58,337 nt of DNA from Liquorilactobacillus satsumensis DSM 16230 = JCM 12392 (GTDB lineage Bacteria > Bacillota > Bacilli > Lactobacillales > Lactobacillaceae). The position numbers and the translations under genes were made by a program. This document shows positions 34,556-43,950 of the stretch, piece by piece. How positions within the stretch are numbered: position 1 is the first letter of the stretch; each line of letters begins with the position of its first letter. The notes beneath the pieces were generated by a model. The model made no database searches, was not told where the DNA came from, and worked only from the letters and a program-made list of their open reading frames with translations. The stretch spans positions 1 to 58,337 of the forward strand of contig NZ_AZFQ01000049.1 of the NCBI RefSeq assembly GCF_001435195.1, read 5' to 3'.

Positions 34556-36103
34556 TTAATTTTTATTAAGTCTGACGCTTTCAACATCAAAGATTCGGTC
34601 GACCCAGCCTTCATAAAAGGGTTCTTCATGGGAAACAAGTAACACATTCCCAGGAAAAGCAATTAACGCATCACGAAGCGCATTTTTGGTCTGTTCATCC
34701 AAGTGATTAGTCGGCTCATCCATAATCAGAAAATTACTTGGTTTAAGTTCCAGGATACACAACTTTACTTTTGTTTGTTCTCCACCACTTAACAAGCGCA
34801 TCGGCTTCATGATGTTGGCTGGGCTCAAGCCTGCTCTTGCAAGCCGCTGACGCACGGTCTTGGCTTCCAAGCGCGGATAGACATCCTGCACAATTCCCAA
34901 AGGAGTCTGGTCCGGATTTTGCCACTCTAAATCTTGGGTAAAATAGTTCACTTCAGCGGCATCTACAAATTTAGCACTGCCTCCAAAAGTCGGAATTAAA
35001 CCTAAGATTGATTTGATCAAGGTCGACTTTCCAACACCGTTAAATCCTTTGAGTACCACTTTTTCGCCGTGACTAAGCGAAAAAGTCACCGGTTCCAGCA
35101 AGGGCGCCTGATATCCGACTGATAGTCCTTCAACAACCAAGGTTGCCGAGGAAAGCAGCTCAATGTACGGAAATTTAAAATGCGCCTGCAAGGCATCACT
35201 AGGAGGATCAACACGTTCAAGTTTGTCCAGTCTTTTTTGCCGAGACTTAGCCATTGTAGAACGCGAACCGGCTTTATTTTTCCTAATATAAGCCTCATCT
35301 TTTTCAATTTGGCGTTGCTGTTTTTCGTATGCTTTCAATTGCACTTCTTTTTTTTGCTCTTTTTGCTTGACTGCTGCACTGAAACTGCCGGTATACTTAG
35401 TAATTTTCCCGAATGCTACATCAATAATTGTATTTGTAATTTGCTCTAAAAAATTATAATCATGCGAAATAACCATGAAGCTCCCAGAAAAATCTCTCAA
35501 ATACCCAATCAACCATTCGATGTGCTCGGTATCAAGGTAATTAGTCGGCTCATCCAGCAAAAGAACATCAGGTTCCTCAAGGAGCAGTTTAGCCAGAATA
35601 ATCTTAGAACGCTGTCCTCCACTACATTGATCAACTTGCCGTTCTTTGCCGATTGCGTCAATTCCTAATCCGGTCATCACTTGTGCAATCCGGGTTTCTA
35701 TCTCGTAAAAACTGCCAGCCTCTAATTGCTCCTGGTAACGTCCCGCCTTTTCCAACAGCTCATCATTCATCGTCTTTGCATATTCTTCATAGCATTTAGC
35801 CTGAGCTGCACTAATTCGGTACAAATTTGCAAACGCAGATTTTAAAAAGGCAAACACTGTCAGTTCGTGTGCGTTTTGTGCATACTGATCCAAGTAACCA
35901 ATTTTGACACCTTTTTGCCATTTAATACTGCCTTCATCAGGCAATTCTTGGCCAGTAATGATTTTAATCAGTGTACTTTTTCCTGCTCCATTTTGGCCAA
36001 TTACGCCCATATGATCTTCTTTATTAAGTCTAAAAGCTGCATTCTGATACAGCTGTTTATCAGCAAATGAATGTGCCAGACCATCAACTTCTAAAATACT
36101 CAT
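34556..36103 (-). CDS. ABC-F family ATPase
   Basis: This 515-residue soluble protein has two ABC ATPase domains and no membrane segment, as in ABC-F ribosome-binding proteins. The first domain has Walker A GQNGAGKSTLIK, signature CSGGQRSK (Cys for the usual Leu) and Walker B LLLDEPTNYLD. A charged linker (about 235-300, rich in Lys/Gln/Glu) is the P-site tRNA interaction motif region. The second domain has GFNGVGKSTLIK, LSGGEQTK and LIMDEPTNHLD. Whether it protects from antibiotics or has a translation role is not evident. It is likely co-transcribed with the LDT-like gene. Confidence 0.92.
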   Translation of the reverse strand: MSILEVDGLAHSFADKQLYQNAAFRLNKEDHMGVIGQNGAGKSTLIKIITGQELPDEGSIKWQKGVKIGYLDQYAQNAHELTVFAFLKSAFANLYRISAAQAKCYEEYAKTMNDELLEKAGRYQEQLEAGSFYEIETRIAQVMTGLGIDAIGKERQVDQCSGGQRSKIILAKLLLEEPDVLLLDEPTNYLDTEHIEWLIGYLRDFSGSFMVISHDYNFLEQITNTIIDVAFGKITKYTGSFSAAVKQKEQKKEVQLKAYEKQQRQIEKDEAYIRKNKAGSRSTMAKSRQKRLDKLERVDPPSDALQAHFKFPYIELLSSATLVVEGLSVGYQAPLLEPVTFSLSHGEKVVLKGFNGVGKSTLIKSILGLIPTFGGSAKFVDAAEVNYFTQDLEWQNPDQTPLGIVQDVYPRLEAKTVRQRLARAGLSPANIMKPMRLLSGGEQTKVKLCILELKPSNFLIMDEPTNHLDEQTKNALRDALIAFPGNVLLVSHEEPFYEGWVDRIFDVESVRLNKN

Positions 36104-36169
36104 TATTCTCCATCCTCTTACCGGGTGATTATATCATACTCTCTTCAACAAATAATAATTTATTCCAAC

Positions 36170-36210
36170 AAAAAAGCCAACATTAAACGTCACTGACGCC
36201 TCATGTTGGC
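36170..36210 (-). terminator. Terminator after the 46-residue gene
   Basis: GCCAACAT pairs with ATGTTGGC, with GTCA-type pairing inside (GCGTCAGTGACG). On the minus strand six T follow. It is about 28 nt past the small gene stop. Confidence 0.75.
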
Positions 36211-36237
36211 AGATAATTTTTAAGGATAAAAAAGCTG

Positions 36238-36378
36238 CTATTTTGCTGCTTTTTCCAACTCTGCACGACTCTTCAAAAACTCCAAAACATTTTGATGTTG
36301 TGCACGACGTTTCTTAATATTTTTCTGATTTACAGGGCGGCGATCATTTGCAACCCCAACATGTGTGTTCTGTGACAT
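36238..36378 (-). CDS. Small basic protein, 46 residues, unknown function
   Basis: The reading frame MSQNTHVGVANDRRPVNQ continues to ...LKSRAELEKAAK and stops at TAG. It is strongly supported as a gene: GGGAGG about ten nt before the ATG, its own consensus-like promoter 40 nt upstream and a hairpin terminator just after. The protein is basic (KNIKKRRAQHQ in the centre), has no Cys and no hydrophobic segment, and probably ends in a helix. It could bind RNA or the ribosome, but I cannot assign a function. It lies directly downstream of the Rgg-like gene on the same strand. Confidence 0.78.
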   Translation of the reverse strand: MSQNTHVGVANDRRPVNQKNIKKRRAQHQNVLEFLKSRAELEKAAK

Positions 36379-36417
36379 TTGTGTAGTTTCCTCCCTTCAT
36401 TTATTGCGTATCACTTT

Positions 36418-36446
36418 ATGTTAAACTGTAATACAATTTTTTTCAA
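36418..36446 (-). promoter_or_regulatory. Promoter of the 46-residue gene
   Basis: TTGAAA (36446-36441) and TAACAT (36423-36418) are separated by exactly 17 nt on the minus strand, in the gap after the Rgg-like gene. Confidence 0.6.
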
Positions 36447-36454
36447 GTTCCATT

Positions 36455-37357
36455 TTATGCTTTCCGTCGCCGCCGTGATTTAGCCTTCTGCAAGTTGACA
36501 CTCAATAATTCCTGCAAAATCGCTACATGTTGGCGATAAAGATCATCCAATCCCAACTTTTGGTAAAGTGAGAAGGTATCAGAGATAATCTTTAGCCCCT
36601 GCTCATAATCACCATCATTAATGATTTTGAGTCCCTCAAAGAAAGTTTTGTTACTCAAAGCGCTAACATTGCTTGAATCAACTTTAATTTTATTTAAGAG
36701 ATTATAGTAGTAAGCTACGTGTTCTTTTTTGTTAGCCTTCATGAAGAGTAAGATTGCGTTGCACAGCGTTTTAATTTTCAGGTTTTCAAGCGTGATGTCT
36801 TGAACTTCTGCTTCAGTATCCCAATCATGATTTTGTAACAACTTTTCTGTTGAGGAACTATCAAACATAAAGATTGCATCCGAAAATAGCGAATATTCAT
36901 AATAGCCCCATTTGTGACTTCTTGACAAATAGTGCATGATTTCCTTGCGCTCGCTCAAAGTACTTTCACTTGTTTTGCCTAATGTTTTCTTCATCACATC
37001 AGCAATCACCGCCAGATTATGAAGACGTAAAAGATGTGATGCGTTGTACTCTTTTTCAATCTTTTTCTCGATGGCCTTGATCTCTGTAAGATTTCCCTGG
37101 GCGAAAGCCTGTTTCAAATCATTACGACAACTGCGATAATGGTCGTCTTTTTTTATAAACTTCCCAAAAAGCTTCATAAATTCATCGGCACCGACATTTA
37201 ATCTATCCAATATATGTAAGAAAGTATCCGCGGTTGTCTCCACCAGTCCGCTTTCATATTTATAATACATTGAGCGTGACAGTAAATCGTCATAAATTGT
37301 TTTCGCTTTAATTCCTTTTGCAGTTCGAATGTTTTTAACTAGCTCTCCTGTTTTCAT
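36455..37357 (-). CDS. Rgg/GadR/MutR-family transcriptional regulator
   Basis: This 300-residue cytoplasmic regulator has an N-terminal XRE-type helix-turn-helix (residues 1-62, MKTGELVKNIRTAKGIKAKT onward) and a long all-helical C-terminal domain built of TPR-like repeats. The latter is the architecture of Rgg-type RNPP peptide-binding regulators. It ends in a very basic tail (KAKSRRRRKA). RNPP proteins respond to secreted short peptides, but I found no convincing pheromone gene next to it. SD GGGGCGGAAAG precedes the ATG closely. Targets are unknown; the adjacent 46-residue gene and itself are candidates. Confidence 0.85.
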   Translation of the reverse strand: MKTGELVKNIRTAKGIKAKTIYDDLLSRSMYYKYESGLVETTADTFLHILDRLNVGADEFMKLFGKFIKKDDHYRSCRNDLKQAFAQGNLTEIKAIEKKIEKEYNASHLLRLHNLAVIADVMKKTLGKTSESTLSERKEIMHYLSRSHKWGYYEYSLFSDAIFMFDSSSTEKLLQNHDWDTEAEVQDITLENLKIKTLCNAILLFMKANKKEHVAYYYNLLNKIKVDSSNVSALSNKTFFEGLKIINDGDYEQGLKIISDTFSLYQKLGLDDLYRQHVAILQELLSVNLQKAKSRRRRKA

Positions 37358-37386
37358 CTTTCCGCCCCTTTTAATATTTTATTGCA

Positions 37387-37410
37387 CAAGTGTTTAATAT
37401 ATAACAGTTG
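37387..37410. promoter_or_regulatory. Inverted repeat upstream of the Rgg-like gene
   Basis: CAAGTGTT and AACAGTTG (seven of eight bases complementary) flank an 8-nt AT spacer, 30-53 nt before the rgg start. It may be an autoregulatory operator; the only support is its position and symmetry. Confidence 0.3.
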
Positions 37411-37970
37411 TTCAAAAAATGGTCATTCTATTATATATCAGTGAAATTTGGTCTTAATACTATGCACAATCTATTTTTACGCTATTCATTGCAATAATAA
37501 AGCTTTGTGAAATATAAAATGATTTTTACAAATAATTGTTTTCCCCTTTTTTTAATACTTGGCATCCAATAAAATAATAAATTGGAAACTTTATTGTCTT
37601 CCCCAGTACCCGGTGTTACAAGTTTATGATACCAGATTATTCTCTAAAAGTAACCATTATTTCAGATTTTCCCAGCTGAATTTACCTCAATTTCCAAATA
37701 ACGTTCTGCTTTTTTATATCGGTCACTCTGTTTTCAAATTTAACTTTTATTTTCAGATAAAAGTAGGAAAAAAGTGGAAAACCGCATTCTGTTGTTAAAT
37801 GCACAGTTGCTCAGCAAAGTAGCAGACAAAGCCTTCACTTTATGCATTAATAACCGTGAATTGGGAGTCAAACCCTTTTTTAAACAAATTTAATGGAAGA
37901 ATGAAGAAAAATGGATTGCAATAAAATTAAAAAAACAGCTTAATAAAGATTACACTTACGCACTTAAACT
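37411..37970. other. AT-rich stretch without a supported gene
   Basis: This 560 bp between the Rgg-like gene and repeat copy D has no ORF with a ribosome binding site. It is poorer in GC than the flanks. A possible extended -10 (TGGTATCAT, minus strand, near 37626) and a CCAAT...ATTGG hairpin (about 37568-37586, minus) are the only features seen. It may be a decayed gene or transferred DNA. Confidence 0.5.
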
Positions 37971-38145
37971 AAAAAAGCCATGCCAAAACTTATCAGTTTT
38001 GTCACAGCCCCTCTTTTATTCCGGATAAAAGTGTGCCATAAGTCAAAATTCTCCGTCTAACTTCGAATTACTCATAGCAAAGTACTCGCTATGTTCGTAA
38101 TTTCGAGTTAGCACTCAAAATTTTCCCGACCTATGTCACACTCTC
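37971..38145 (-). repeat. Palindromic intergenic element, copy D
   Basis: A full-length reverse-oriented copy: a weakened hairpin (gccaaaacttatcagttttgt), then cacagcccctcttttattcc, the arm agtcaaaattctccgtctaa, the centre tactcgctatgttcg and the end cctatgtcacactct. It lies 3' of mscL, with the hairpin on the far side from that gene. Confidence 0.9.
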
Positions 38146-38215
38146 CTTCATACATACAAACACCGAGTCATTTAAATTTATTCATATCGGATTGAACATA
38201 GCTTAAAACTTTCTG

Positions 38216-38578
38216 CTAATTTTGCTTTTTCAATAAGTCACGAATTTCTTCTAATAGTTGAACTTCAGGTGTAATTTTAACCACCTTTTTCTTATTGACT
38301 AATTTATTAACAGCTTTAACCAATAAAAAGATCACAAATGCAATAATCAAGAAGTTAATGACTGCGTTGATGAAACTTCCAAATCTGAAAGTTGCACTTC
38401 CAATTTTTAAGACCCAGTCAGAAAAATCAATGCCACCAATAAATAACCCGATTAACGGATTAATCAGGTAATTTACCAAGGCCTTCACAATTGAGGTAAA
38501 TGCACCGCCGATAATAACACCAACTGCTAAGTCCATCACACTGCCACGCGAAATAAACTCTTTAAACTCTTTAATCAA
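38216..38578 (-). CDS. mscL: Large-conductance mechanosensitive channel
   Basis: This 120-residue two-TM channel acts as an emergency valve at hypo-osmotic shock. The N-terminal amphipathic helix IKEFKEFISRG leads into TM1 (VMDLAVGVIIGGAFTSIVKALV) with the conserved glycine/alanine pore lining. TM2 is FGSFINAVINFLIIAFVIFLLV, and the C-terminal helical bundle ends in TPEVQLLEEIRDLLKKQN. The frame is open for 20 more codons upstream, but the family start and AGGGG eight nt before the TTG at 38578 fix the start there. Confidence 0.95.
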   Translation of the reverse strand: MIKEFKEFISRGSVMDLAVGVIIGGAFTSIVKALVNYLINPLIGLFIGGIDFSDWVLKIGSATFRFGSFINAVINFLIIAFVIFLLVKAVNKLVNKKKVVKITPEVQLLEEIRDLLKKQN

Positions 38579-38755
38579 CTCAAACACCCCTATGTAATTA
38601 ATTAGTTTTAATGTAGCAATAATTAGTAAAACATTCAACTAAACGGCCTTATAAAACAACTATTTGTCTCTTAGGTAGGTTTCTGAGTATTAAACTTCCT
38701 AAAAAGATTACCATATGCTACATTTAAGCTAGTATAAAGAAAGGATTGTCATCCA

Positions 38756-41404
38756 ATGAAACAAACATATCACCAGCTTTCTTCCACAAAAACACTTGAG
38801 CAGCTGCAAACCGCTAAAACTGGTCTAACACCAGGTGCAGTTGACGAACGTTTGCAAAAGTATGGTCAAAATGTCTTGCGCGAACAAAAAGGAACAACGC
38901 TATTGCAGAAGTTCTTGAGTCAGTTCAAAGACTTGATGATTATTATTTTGATGGTGGCTGCTGTAATTGCCTTCTTTGCCGGTGATGCCTCGGACGCAGT
39001 TATTATCTTTTTAGTAGTGATCTTAAACGCAGTCTTCGGCGTTTTTCAAGAAGCGAAAGCTGAAAATGCGATTAATGCTCTCAAAGAAATGACGACCCCC
39101 TCTTCTCGTGTGCGCCGTGACGGGCAAGTCCAAACTGTAAAAAGCTCAGAACTCGTTCCAGGAGATATTGTTTTGCTTGAAGCAGGAGACATTGTTCCAG
39201 CCGATTTGCGGCTCCTTAAAACTGCCTCACTACAAATCGAAGAAGCGGCATTAACGGGCGAATCTGTCCCGGTCGATAAAAGTGAAGCACCGCTTGCTCA
39301 ATCCAAGCTTCCTCTTGGAGACCGTAAAAACCTTGGTTATATGAATACCAACGTCACCTATGGAACTGGTGAAGGTGTTGTGATTGCCACTGGTATGGAA
39401 ACTGAGGTTGGACATATTGCGACGATGCTTAACAGCGTTGATAAATCAATTACACCTCTACAAAAAAATATTATTCATCTTAGTAAAATCCTGAGTATCC
39501 TTGTTTTGCTGATTGCCGTCTTAGTTTTTGCAATTGGGATTCTCGTTGGCCGTTCCTCAGTGCTTGAGATGCTGCTAACGTCAATTTCTTTGGCTGTTGC
39601 TGCTATTCCTGAAGGATTGCCCGCCATTGTGACAATCACATTGGCATTAGGAACGCAGACAATGGCTAAACGCAATGCCTTGATCCGAAAGCTGCCCGCC
39701 GTTGAAACACTGGGAACAACAGAAATTATCGCTTCTGATAAAACTGGCACATTGACACAAAATAAAATGACGGTCGAAAAAATCTACCTCCCTGATGCCT
39801 TGCAGGATGCCGCACAAGCCTCATTAACGCTTCAGGATCGTTTGACTCAAATCATGATACTTGCAAATGATAGTCAAAAGACACCAACCGGTCTGGTCGG
39901 TGATCCCACAGAAACTGCCCTAATTCAGTATTATCTCAACAAAAAATTAGAGCTTGTGTCACTGGAAAAAGATTATCCACGCGTTGCCTCAATTCCATTT
40001 GATTCAAAGCGAAAACTAATGTCCGCACTTGTTAAGAATAACCAACAAAACTATGTGATGACAAAGGGCGCAATTGATGAGCTGCTCAAAAGAACAAATC
40101 GAATTGAAGATCACGGTCGTATCCGGAAAATAACTTCTCAGGACCGAGCGCGTATTATGGAAGTCAACCACCAACTTGCGCTGCAGGCTCTACGTGTCTT
40201 GGGGTTTGCTTATTCCCCAGTTGAAGCTATGCCAGCTTCCTTGAATTCAGAAAACCTTGAGAAAGATTTAATCTTTGTCGGCATGGTCGGCATGATTGAT
40301 CCTGAGCGTCCTGAAGCTAAAAATGCCGTGACTGAAGCACGGGCAGCTGGAATTCGCCCTTTGATGATTACTGGAGACCATAAAGATACCGCAACGGCAA
40401 TTGCTAAACGCTTAGGGATCTTAAAAAGCACGGACGAAGACGCCGTAATCACGGGCAGTGAACTTGACCAGCTTTCCACTCAAGACTTGAACCAAAAAAT
40501 TGCCCAATACTCCGTTTTTGCGCGTGTTGCACCTGAGCATAAAGTCAGAATCGTTAAAGCTTGGCAAAATAGAGGAAAGATTGTGGCGATGACGGGGGAC
40601 GGTGTCAATGATGCACCTGCACTTAAAACAGCAGACATTGGTGTTGGTATGGGAATCACTGGGACAGAAGTTTCTAAAAATGCCAGTGACATTGTACTTG
40701 CAGACGACAATTTTGCAACGATTATTGTAGCAGTTAAAGAAGGACGGAAAGTCTTTGCTAACATTCAAAAGGCAATTCAGTACTTGTTATCCGCTAACCT
40801 CGGCGAAGTTTTAACCCTTTTCTTTATGACAATGCTGGCATGGGATATCTTCGCCCCGGCACAAATTTTATGGATTAACCTTGTCACAGATACATTTCCT
40901 GCAATCGCGCTGGGAATCGAACGTGCCGAAGCGACTATCATGCAACGCAGACCGCGTGGTAAGCAATCAAACTTCTTCAGCGATGGCGTTATGTCGAGTA
41001 TCCTTTATCAAGGAATCTTAGAGGGTGCGCTAACTTTAGGAGTTTACTGGTTTGCACTTCAATTCCCATTTCACCATTCTTACACATTGATTCACGCTGA
41101 TGCTCTGACAATGGCATTTGCAACGCTTGGTTTAATTCAACTATTCCACGCATTCAATTCCAAGTCATTGCACGGCTCAATCTTCAGAAAAGATTTGTTT
41201 AACAATAAAATGTTTAACTGGTCGATTCTGATTTCAGGTATATTATTGTTTGCTACTATCCTAGTTCCAGCCTTTAATGCAACCTTTAAAGTTACTCCGT
41301 TAGCACCACAGCAATGGTTGCTTGTCTTCATCGGTGGCACATTAATGCTCGTGATCGTCGAAGTTGTTAAGCTGGTGCAGCGTAAGTTACTCTATAAAAA
41401 ATAA
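38756..41404 (+). CDS. Calcium-transporting P-type ATPase (P2A)
   Basis: This 882-residue ATPase has the P2A order: N-terminal cation-ATPase domain, TM1-2, actuator domain with TGES, TM3-4 with [16 protein letters not shown], phosphorylation motif [11 protein letters not shown], nucleotide domain, hinge [13 protein letters not shown] and TM5-10. TM6 contains [15 protein letters not shown], close to the Ca2+-binding NLVTD motif of SERCA/PMR1 pumps, so Ca2+ (or Mn2+) export is likely. RBS AAAGGA ten nt before ATG. It is monocistronic, and the hairpin of repeat copy E1 follows 50 nt after the stop. Confidence 0.92.
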   Translation: MKQTYHQLSSTKTLEQLQTAKTGLTPGAVDERLQKYGQNVLREQKGTTLLQKFLSQFKDLMIIILMVAAVIAFFAGDASDAVIIFLVVILNAVFGVFQEAKAENAINALKEMTTPSSRVRRDGQVQTVKSSELVPGDIVLLEAGDIVPADLRLLKTASLQIEEAALTGESVPVDKSEAPLAQSKLPLGDRKNLGYMNTNVTYGTGEGVVIATGMETEVGHIATMLNSVDKSITPLQKNIIHLSKILSILVLLIAVLVFAIGILVGRSSVLEMLLTSISLAVAAIPEGLPAIVTITLALGTQTMAKRNALIRKLPAVETLGTTEIIASDKTGTLTQNKMTVEKIYLPDALQDAAQASLTLQDRLTQIMILANDSQKTPTGLVGDPTETALIQYYLNKKLELVSLEKDYPRVASIPFDSKRKLMSALVKNNQQNYVMTKGAIDELLKRTNRIEDHGRIRKITSQDRARIMEVNHQLALQALRVLGFAYSPVEAMPASLNSENLEKDLIFVGMVGMIDPERPEAKNAVTEARAAGIRPLMITGDHKDTATAIAKRLGILKSTDEDAVITGSELDQLSTQDLNQKIAQYSVFARVAPEHKVRIVKAWQNRGKIVAMTGDGVNDAPALKTADIGVGMGITGTEVSKNASDIVLADDNFATIIVAVKEGRKVFANIQKAIQYLLSANLGEVLTLFFMTMLAWDIFAPAQILWINLVTDTFPAIALGIERAEATIMQRRPRGKQSNFFSDGVMSSILYQGILEGALTLGVYWFALQFPFHHSYTLIHADALTMAFATLGLIQLFHAFNSKSLHGSIFRKDLFNNKMFNWSILISGILLFATILVPAFNATFKVTPLAPQQWLLVFIGGTLMLVIVEVVKLVQRKLLYKK

Positions 41405-41447
41405 AAAAGACTACAAAAGCTTTGGAATGTTAGGCTTGAATTGCAAA

Positions 41448-41625
41448 ATAAAGAGGGACTGTGACAAAAGTTAACTTTTGTCGCAGTCTCTCTTTTATTC
41501 TGGATAAACGTGTTCCATAAGTCAAAATTCTCCGTCTAACTTCGAATTACTCATAGCAAAGTACTCGCTATGTTCGTAATTTCGAGTTAGCACTCAAAAT
41601 TTTCCCGACTTATGTCACACTCTTT
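41448..41625 (-). repeat. Palindromic intergenic element, copy E1
   Basis: A full copy including the hairpin, in reverse orientation: hairpin gactgtgacaaaagttaac/ttttgtcgcagtc, then ttccataagtcaaaattctc, the palindrome centre aagtactcgctatgttcg and the end cttatgtcacactct. It sits between convergent genes. Confidence 0.95.
41452..41494 (+). terminator. Terminator of the Ca2+ ATPase (in repeat E1)
   Basis: AAGAGGGACTGTGACAAAAG and its complement form a stem of about 18 bp with two mismatches around GTTAAC, followed by CTTTTATT on the plus strand. Confidence 0.75.
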
Positions 41626-41633
41626 TTCTAGTT

Positions 41634-41764
41634 ATTCTGCATAAACGTGTTCCATAAGTCAAAATTCTCCGTCTAACTTCGAATTACTCATAGCAAAGTA
41701 CTCGCTATGTTCGTAATTTCGAGTTAGCACTCTAATTTTCCCGACTTATGTCACACTCTCTTTT
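41634..41764 (-). repeat. Palindromic intergenic element, copy E2 (no hairpin)
   Basis: A tandem second copy directly after E1, nearly identical over about 125 bp (ataaacgtgttccataagtc to tatgtcacactct) but without the gctgtgacaaaa hairpin. It has one visible internal difference (cactctaattttcc for cactcaaaattttcc). Confidence 0.95.
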
Positions 41765-41823
41765 GTTTTACTTATATAAACTAAACTATTGCAGCTAGAT
41801 GACCAGCCGTTTTGTCTTTGATC

Positions 41824-42750
41824 TCAAAATTCCCTGAAAAGTTTGTCAATCTGTGTATACTCTGCCGGTGTTAGTTCAACATTTAGCGCACCAACATTAT
41901 TTTGAACTTGTTCAGGTTTACGTGCCCCAGGAATCACAACACTTAACGCTGGGTTTTGTAAATACCATGCCAAAATGACTTGTGCAACTGTCGCTGCATG
42001 CTTTTGAGCCAATTCTTTAACCTGTACAAGTGCCGCGATAATCTGCCTGAATTGCGCTGGTGTGAAGCGCTCAAACTTATCCCGATCTGTAGCTTGATAC
42101 TTCCCCGTCAACAGTCCAGAGGCAAGCGGATAATAAGGCACAAATGAAATCTGCTGCTCCTTTAAATATGGGAAAAGTTCCTTTTCAGCTGTACGCTGTA
42201 CTAAGCTATAGTTATCTTCAACAAGATCCACTTCACCATTTTTATTAGCTTCTTTTAGCTGTGCTAGCGAAAAGTTTGAAACCCCAATCGCTCTAATCTT
42301 GCCTTCTTTTTTCAAGGCTGCAAGTGCAGCCACAGCTTCATCTTTAGGCGTTGTTTTATCAGGAAAATGGATGAAAAAAATATCAATGTAATCTGTGTGA
42401 AGTCTTTTTAGTGCTTGTTCAACTGCATTCTTTAAAAATTCAGGCTCATTATTGGGCTGATAATCTTTACGAACATCTTGGGCGGCCTTAGTTGCTAAAA
42501 TTACTTGCGCACGATCGTACTCTTGCAACACTTCTCCGATAATTTCTTCCGAGCGGCCTAGACCGTACATAAAAGCAGTATCCAACAGCGAAATGCCTTC
42601 ATCCAATGCCGTCTTAATAACCGCCTTCCCATCAGTATCTTTAAGTCCCTTAAAAAGATTGTGGCCCCCTACCTTGTTGGTTCCAAGACCAAGCTTAGGT
42701 GCAATTAAAACATCTGTTTTACCGATTTTAACGCTTTGACTTTGATTCAT
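41824..42750 (-). CDS. Aldo/keto reductase
   Basis: This 308-residue AKR-fold enzyme has a catalytic Asp and Tyr in LLDTAFMYGLG, Lys in LATKAAQD and His in FFIHFPD. The C-terminal SVVIPGARKPEQVQNNV is the NADP-phosphate-binding region. It resembles YajO/Gcy-like reductases; the substrate is unknown. It differs enough from the 3.6-kb AKR to belong to another subgroup. RBS GGAGGA seven nt before ATG. It is convergent with the Ca2+ ATPase gene across the two repeat copies. Confidence 0.9.
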   Translation of the reverse strand: MNQSQSVKIGKTDVLIAPKLGLGTNKVGGHNLFKGLKDTDGKAVIKTALDEGISLLDTAFMYGLGRSEEIIGEVLQEYDRAQVILATKAAQDVRKDYQPNNEPEFLKNAVEQALKRLHTDYIDIFFIHFPDKTTPKDEAVAALAALKKEGKIRAIGVSNFSLAQLKEANKNGEVDLVEDNYSLVQRTAEKELFPYLKEQQISFVPYYPLASGLLTGKYQATDRDKFERFTPAQFRQIIAALVQVKELAQKHAATVAQVILAWYLQNPALSVVIPGARKPEQVQNNVGALNVELTPAEYTQIDKLFREF

Positions 42751-42823
42751 TTTTATTCCTCCTTTTGCCTCAAATTCTTTTTTAATTATAAAACAGTTTA
42801 TCCGAAACAGACTGCGATTCTGC

Positions 42824-43705
42824 TCACTTAACGTAGATTGTCATAAAATGCGGTAACCAGCTGATTTTTGCCGGTAACTGTGGCCCCTCGTCCCCATCGA
42901 TTCTGACTGAGACTGCTTGCTTTGCAACTGGTTTGATGATCACCTCTTTGATATCAAAAGAGGTCAGGGTACTTGAGCGCCGTAAGTTGCCTGTTAGCGC
43001 AAAAAAGCCATAATTCAATAATTTATTAATTTTCATATTATTAAGCATCGTAACATGCAGTCCAGCAGATGTTTTCCCCAAATACTGATAACCGCCTACA
43101 TAATTGGAAGTTGTCATTAGACAGACCCAAACCTTTGCACGTAAAGAAAATGTTTGATTAAAAAATAACAATTCAGCGGATTGCCTTTTTCCAAGGTGCT
43201 TAAGTGCACTCCAACCATAGACTGCCAAGCCGAACTTTTGTTTTTGCCTTTGCTGAACATCATTTGAAAGCTCAGCAAGGCTCCCAAAAAGTAATGAACT
43301 AACAATCGCTGTGCCATTGCATTCACCAATATCAACCCGGCGTTGATTTCCCCGTAAAATAAGGTCAATGGCCGCCCTTGGTTCAAGTGGAATTTGCCAT
43401 TTTTGTGCAAAATTGTTAACCGTTCCCGCTGGAATCAGCCCGACAGGAACTTGGGCGTGAGCATGTACAAGAGCCGTAGCAACAATGTTCAACGTCCCAT
43501 CGCCTCCAATACAGACGATCTTTGCCAACTGCTTTTGTCGCAGCATCTCCTGCAAACCTACAATTGCTTCTGCTCTAGTTTTTGTGTTTAATTCAATAAT
43601 CTGTGCGCCTTTTTGTTCCAGTTTTTGCTGCATCTCGACCGCAATCTGCTGTGCTTGACCATCGCCAGCATTCGAATTGAAAAAAAGCAAAGTTTTTTTC
43701 TCCAT
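42824..43705 (-). CDS. Diacylglycerol kinase-like lipid kinase (YegS/DgkB family)
   Basis: This 293-residue lipid kinase has an N-terminal catalytic domain with the nucleotide loop CIGGDGTLNIVATAL and PAGTVNNFAQKW, and a beta-sandwich C-terminal domain ending in IDGDEGPQLP. DgkB homologues recycle diacylglycerol to phosphatidic acid, for example after lipoteichoic acid synthesis; other YegS members use related lipids. GGTGG lies inside the six-codon extension of the frame (43723), so ATG 43705 is taken as the start. Confidence 0.88.
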   Translation of the reverse strand: MEKKTLLFFNSNAGDGQAQQIAVEMQQKLEQKGAQIIELNTKTRAEAIVGLQEMLRQKQLAKIVCIGGDGTLNIVATALVHAHAQVPVGLIPAGTVNNFAQKWQIPLEPRAAIDLILRGNQRRVDIGECNGTAIVSSLLFGSLAELSNDVQQRQKQKFGLAVYGWSALKHLGKRQSAELLFFNQTFSLRAKVWVCLMTTSNYVGGYQYLGKTSAGLHVTMLNNMKINKLLNYGFFALTGNLRRSSTLTSFDIKEVIIKPVAKQAVSVRIDGDEGPQLPAKISWLPHFMTIYVK

Positions 43706-43858
43706 TTTTTTCCCACCTGTCATCGTTAATTTTATTTCCTATTTTCCTTAAATTCTAATTAAGTTATAGTTTTTAGCTGCTCTTTAACTTTAACATAAGT
43801 ACGCCTTGTAACTATGGAAACTGTTTCAAACCCCACCAGAATTAATATTCCTTTTTTA

Positions 43859-43880
43859 TTTTCTAAGGTGCGCCTAAAAA
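43859..43880. promoter_or_regulatory. Candidate MntR/DtxR-type operator before mntH
   Basis: TCTAAGGTGCGCCTAAAAA contains AAGG...CCT half sites in the spacing of DtxR/MntR-family boxes (TTAGG...CCTAA). It lies just upstream of a TACAAT -10 box (43907-43912) and about 75 nt before the mntH start. The match is partial; an MntR gene is not in the window. Confidence 0.4.
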
Positions 43881-43950
43881 TTGTTTTCAATAGATTAAAT
43901 TTGGTGTACAATGTGGATAGCTCAGAGATCTTTGAAAGGTGGTATTAAAA

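Noticed and set aside
37482-37565. 27-codon ORF upstream of the Rgg-like gene resembling a pheromone precursor
   Set aside because: No ribosome binding site and no independent support, so it is mentioned only as a possibility in the findings.
37559-37798. 79-codon ORF on the plus strand in the AT-rich stretch
   Set aside because: TTG start without an SD and low-complexity aromatic-rich translation; no sign of coding bias.
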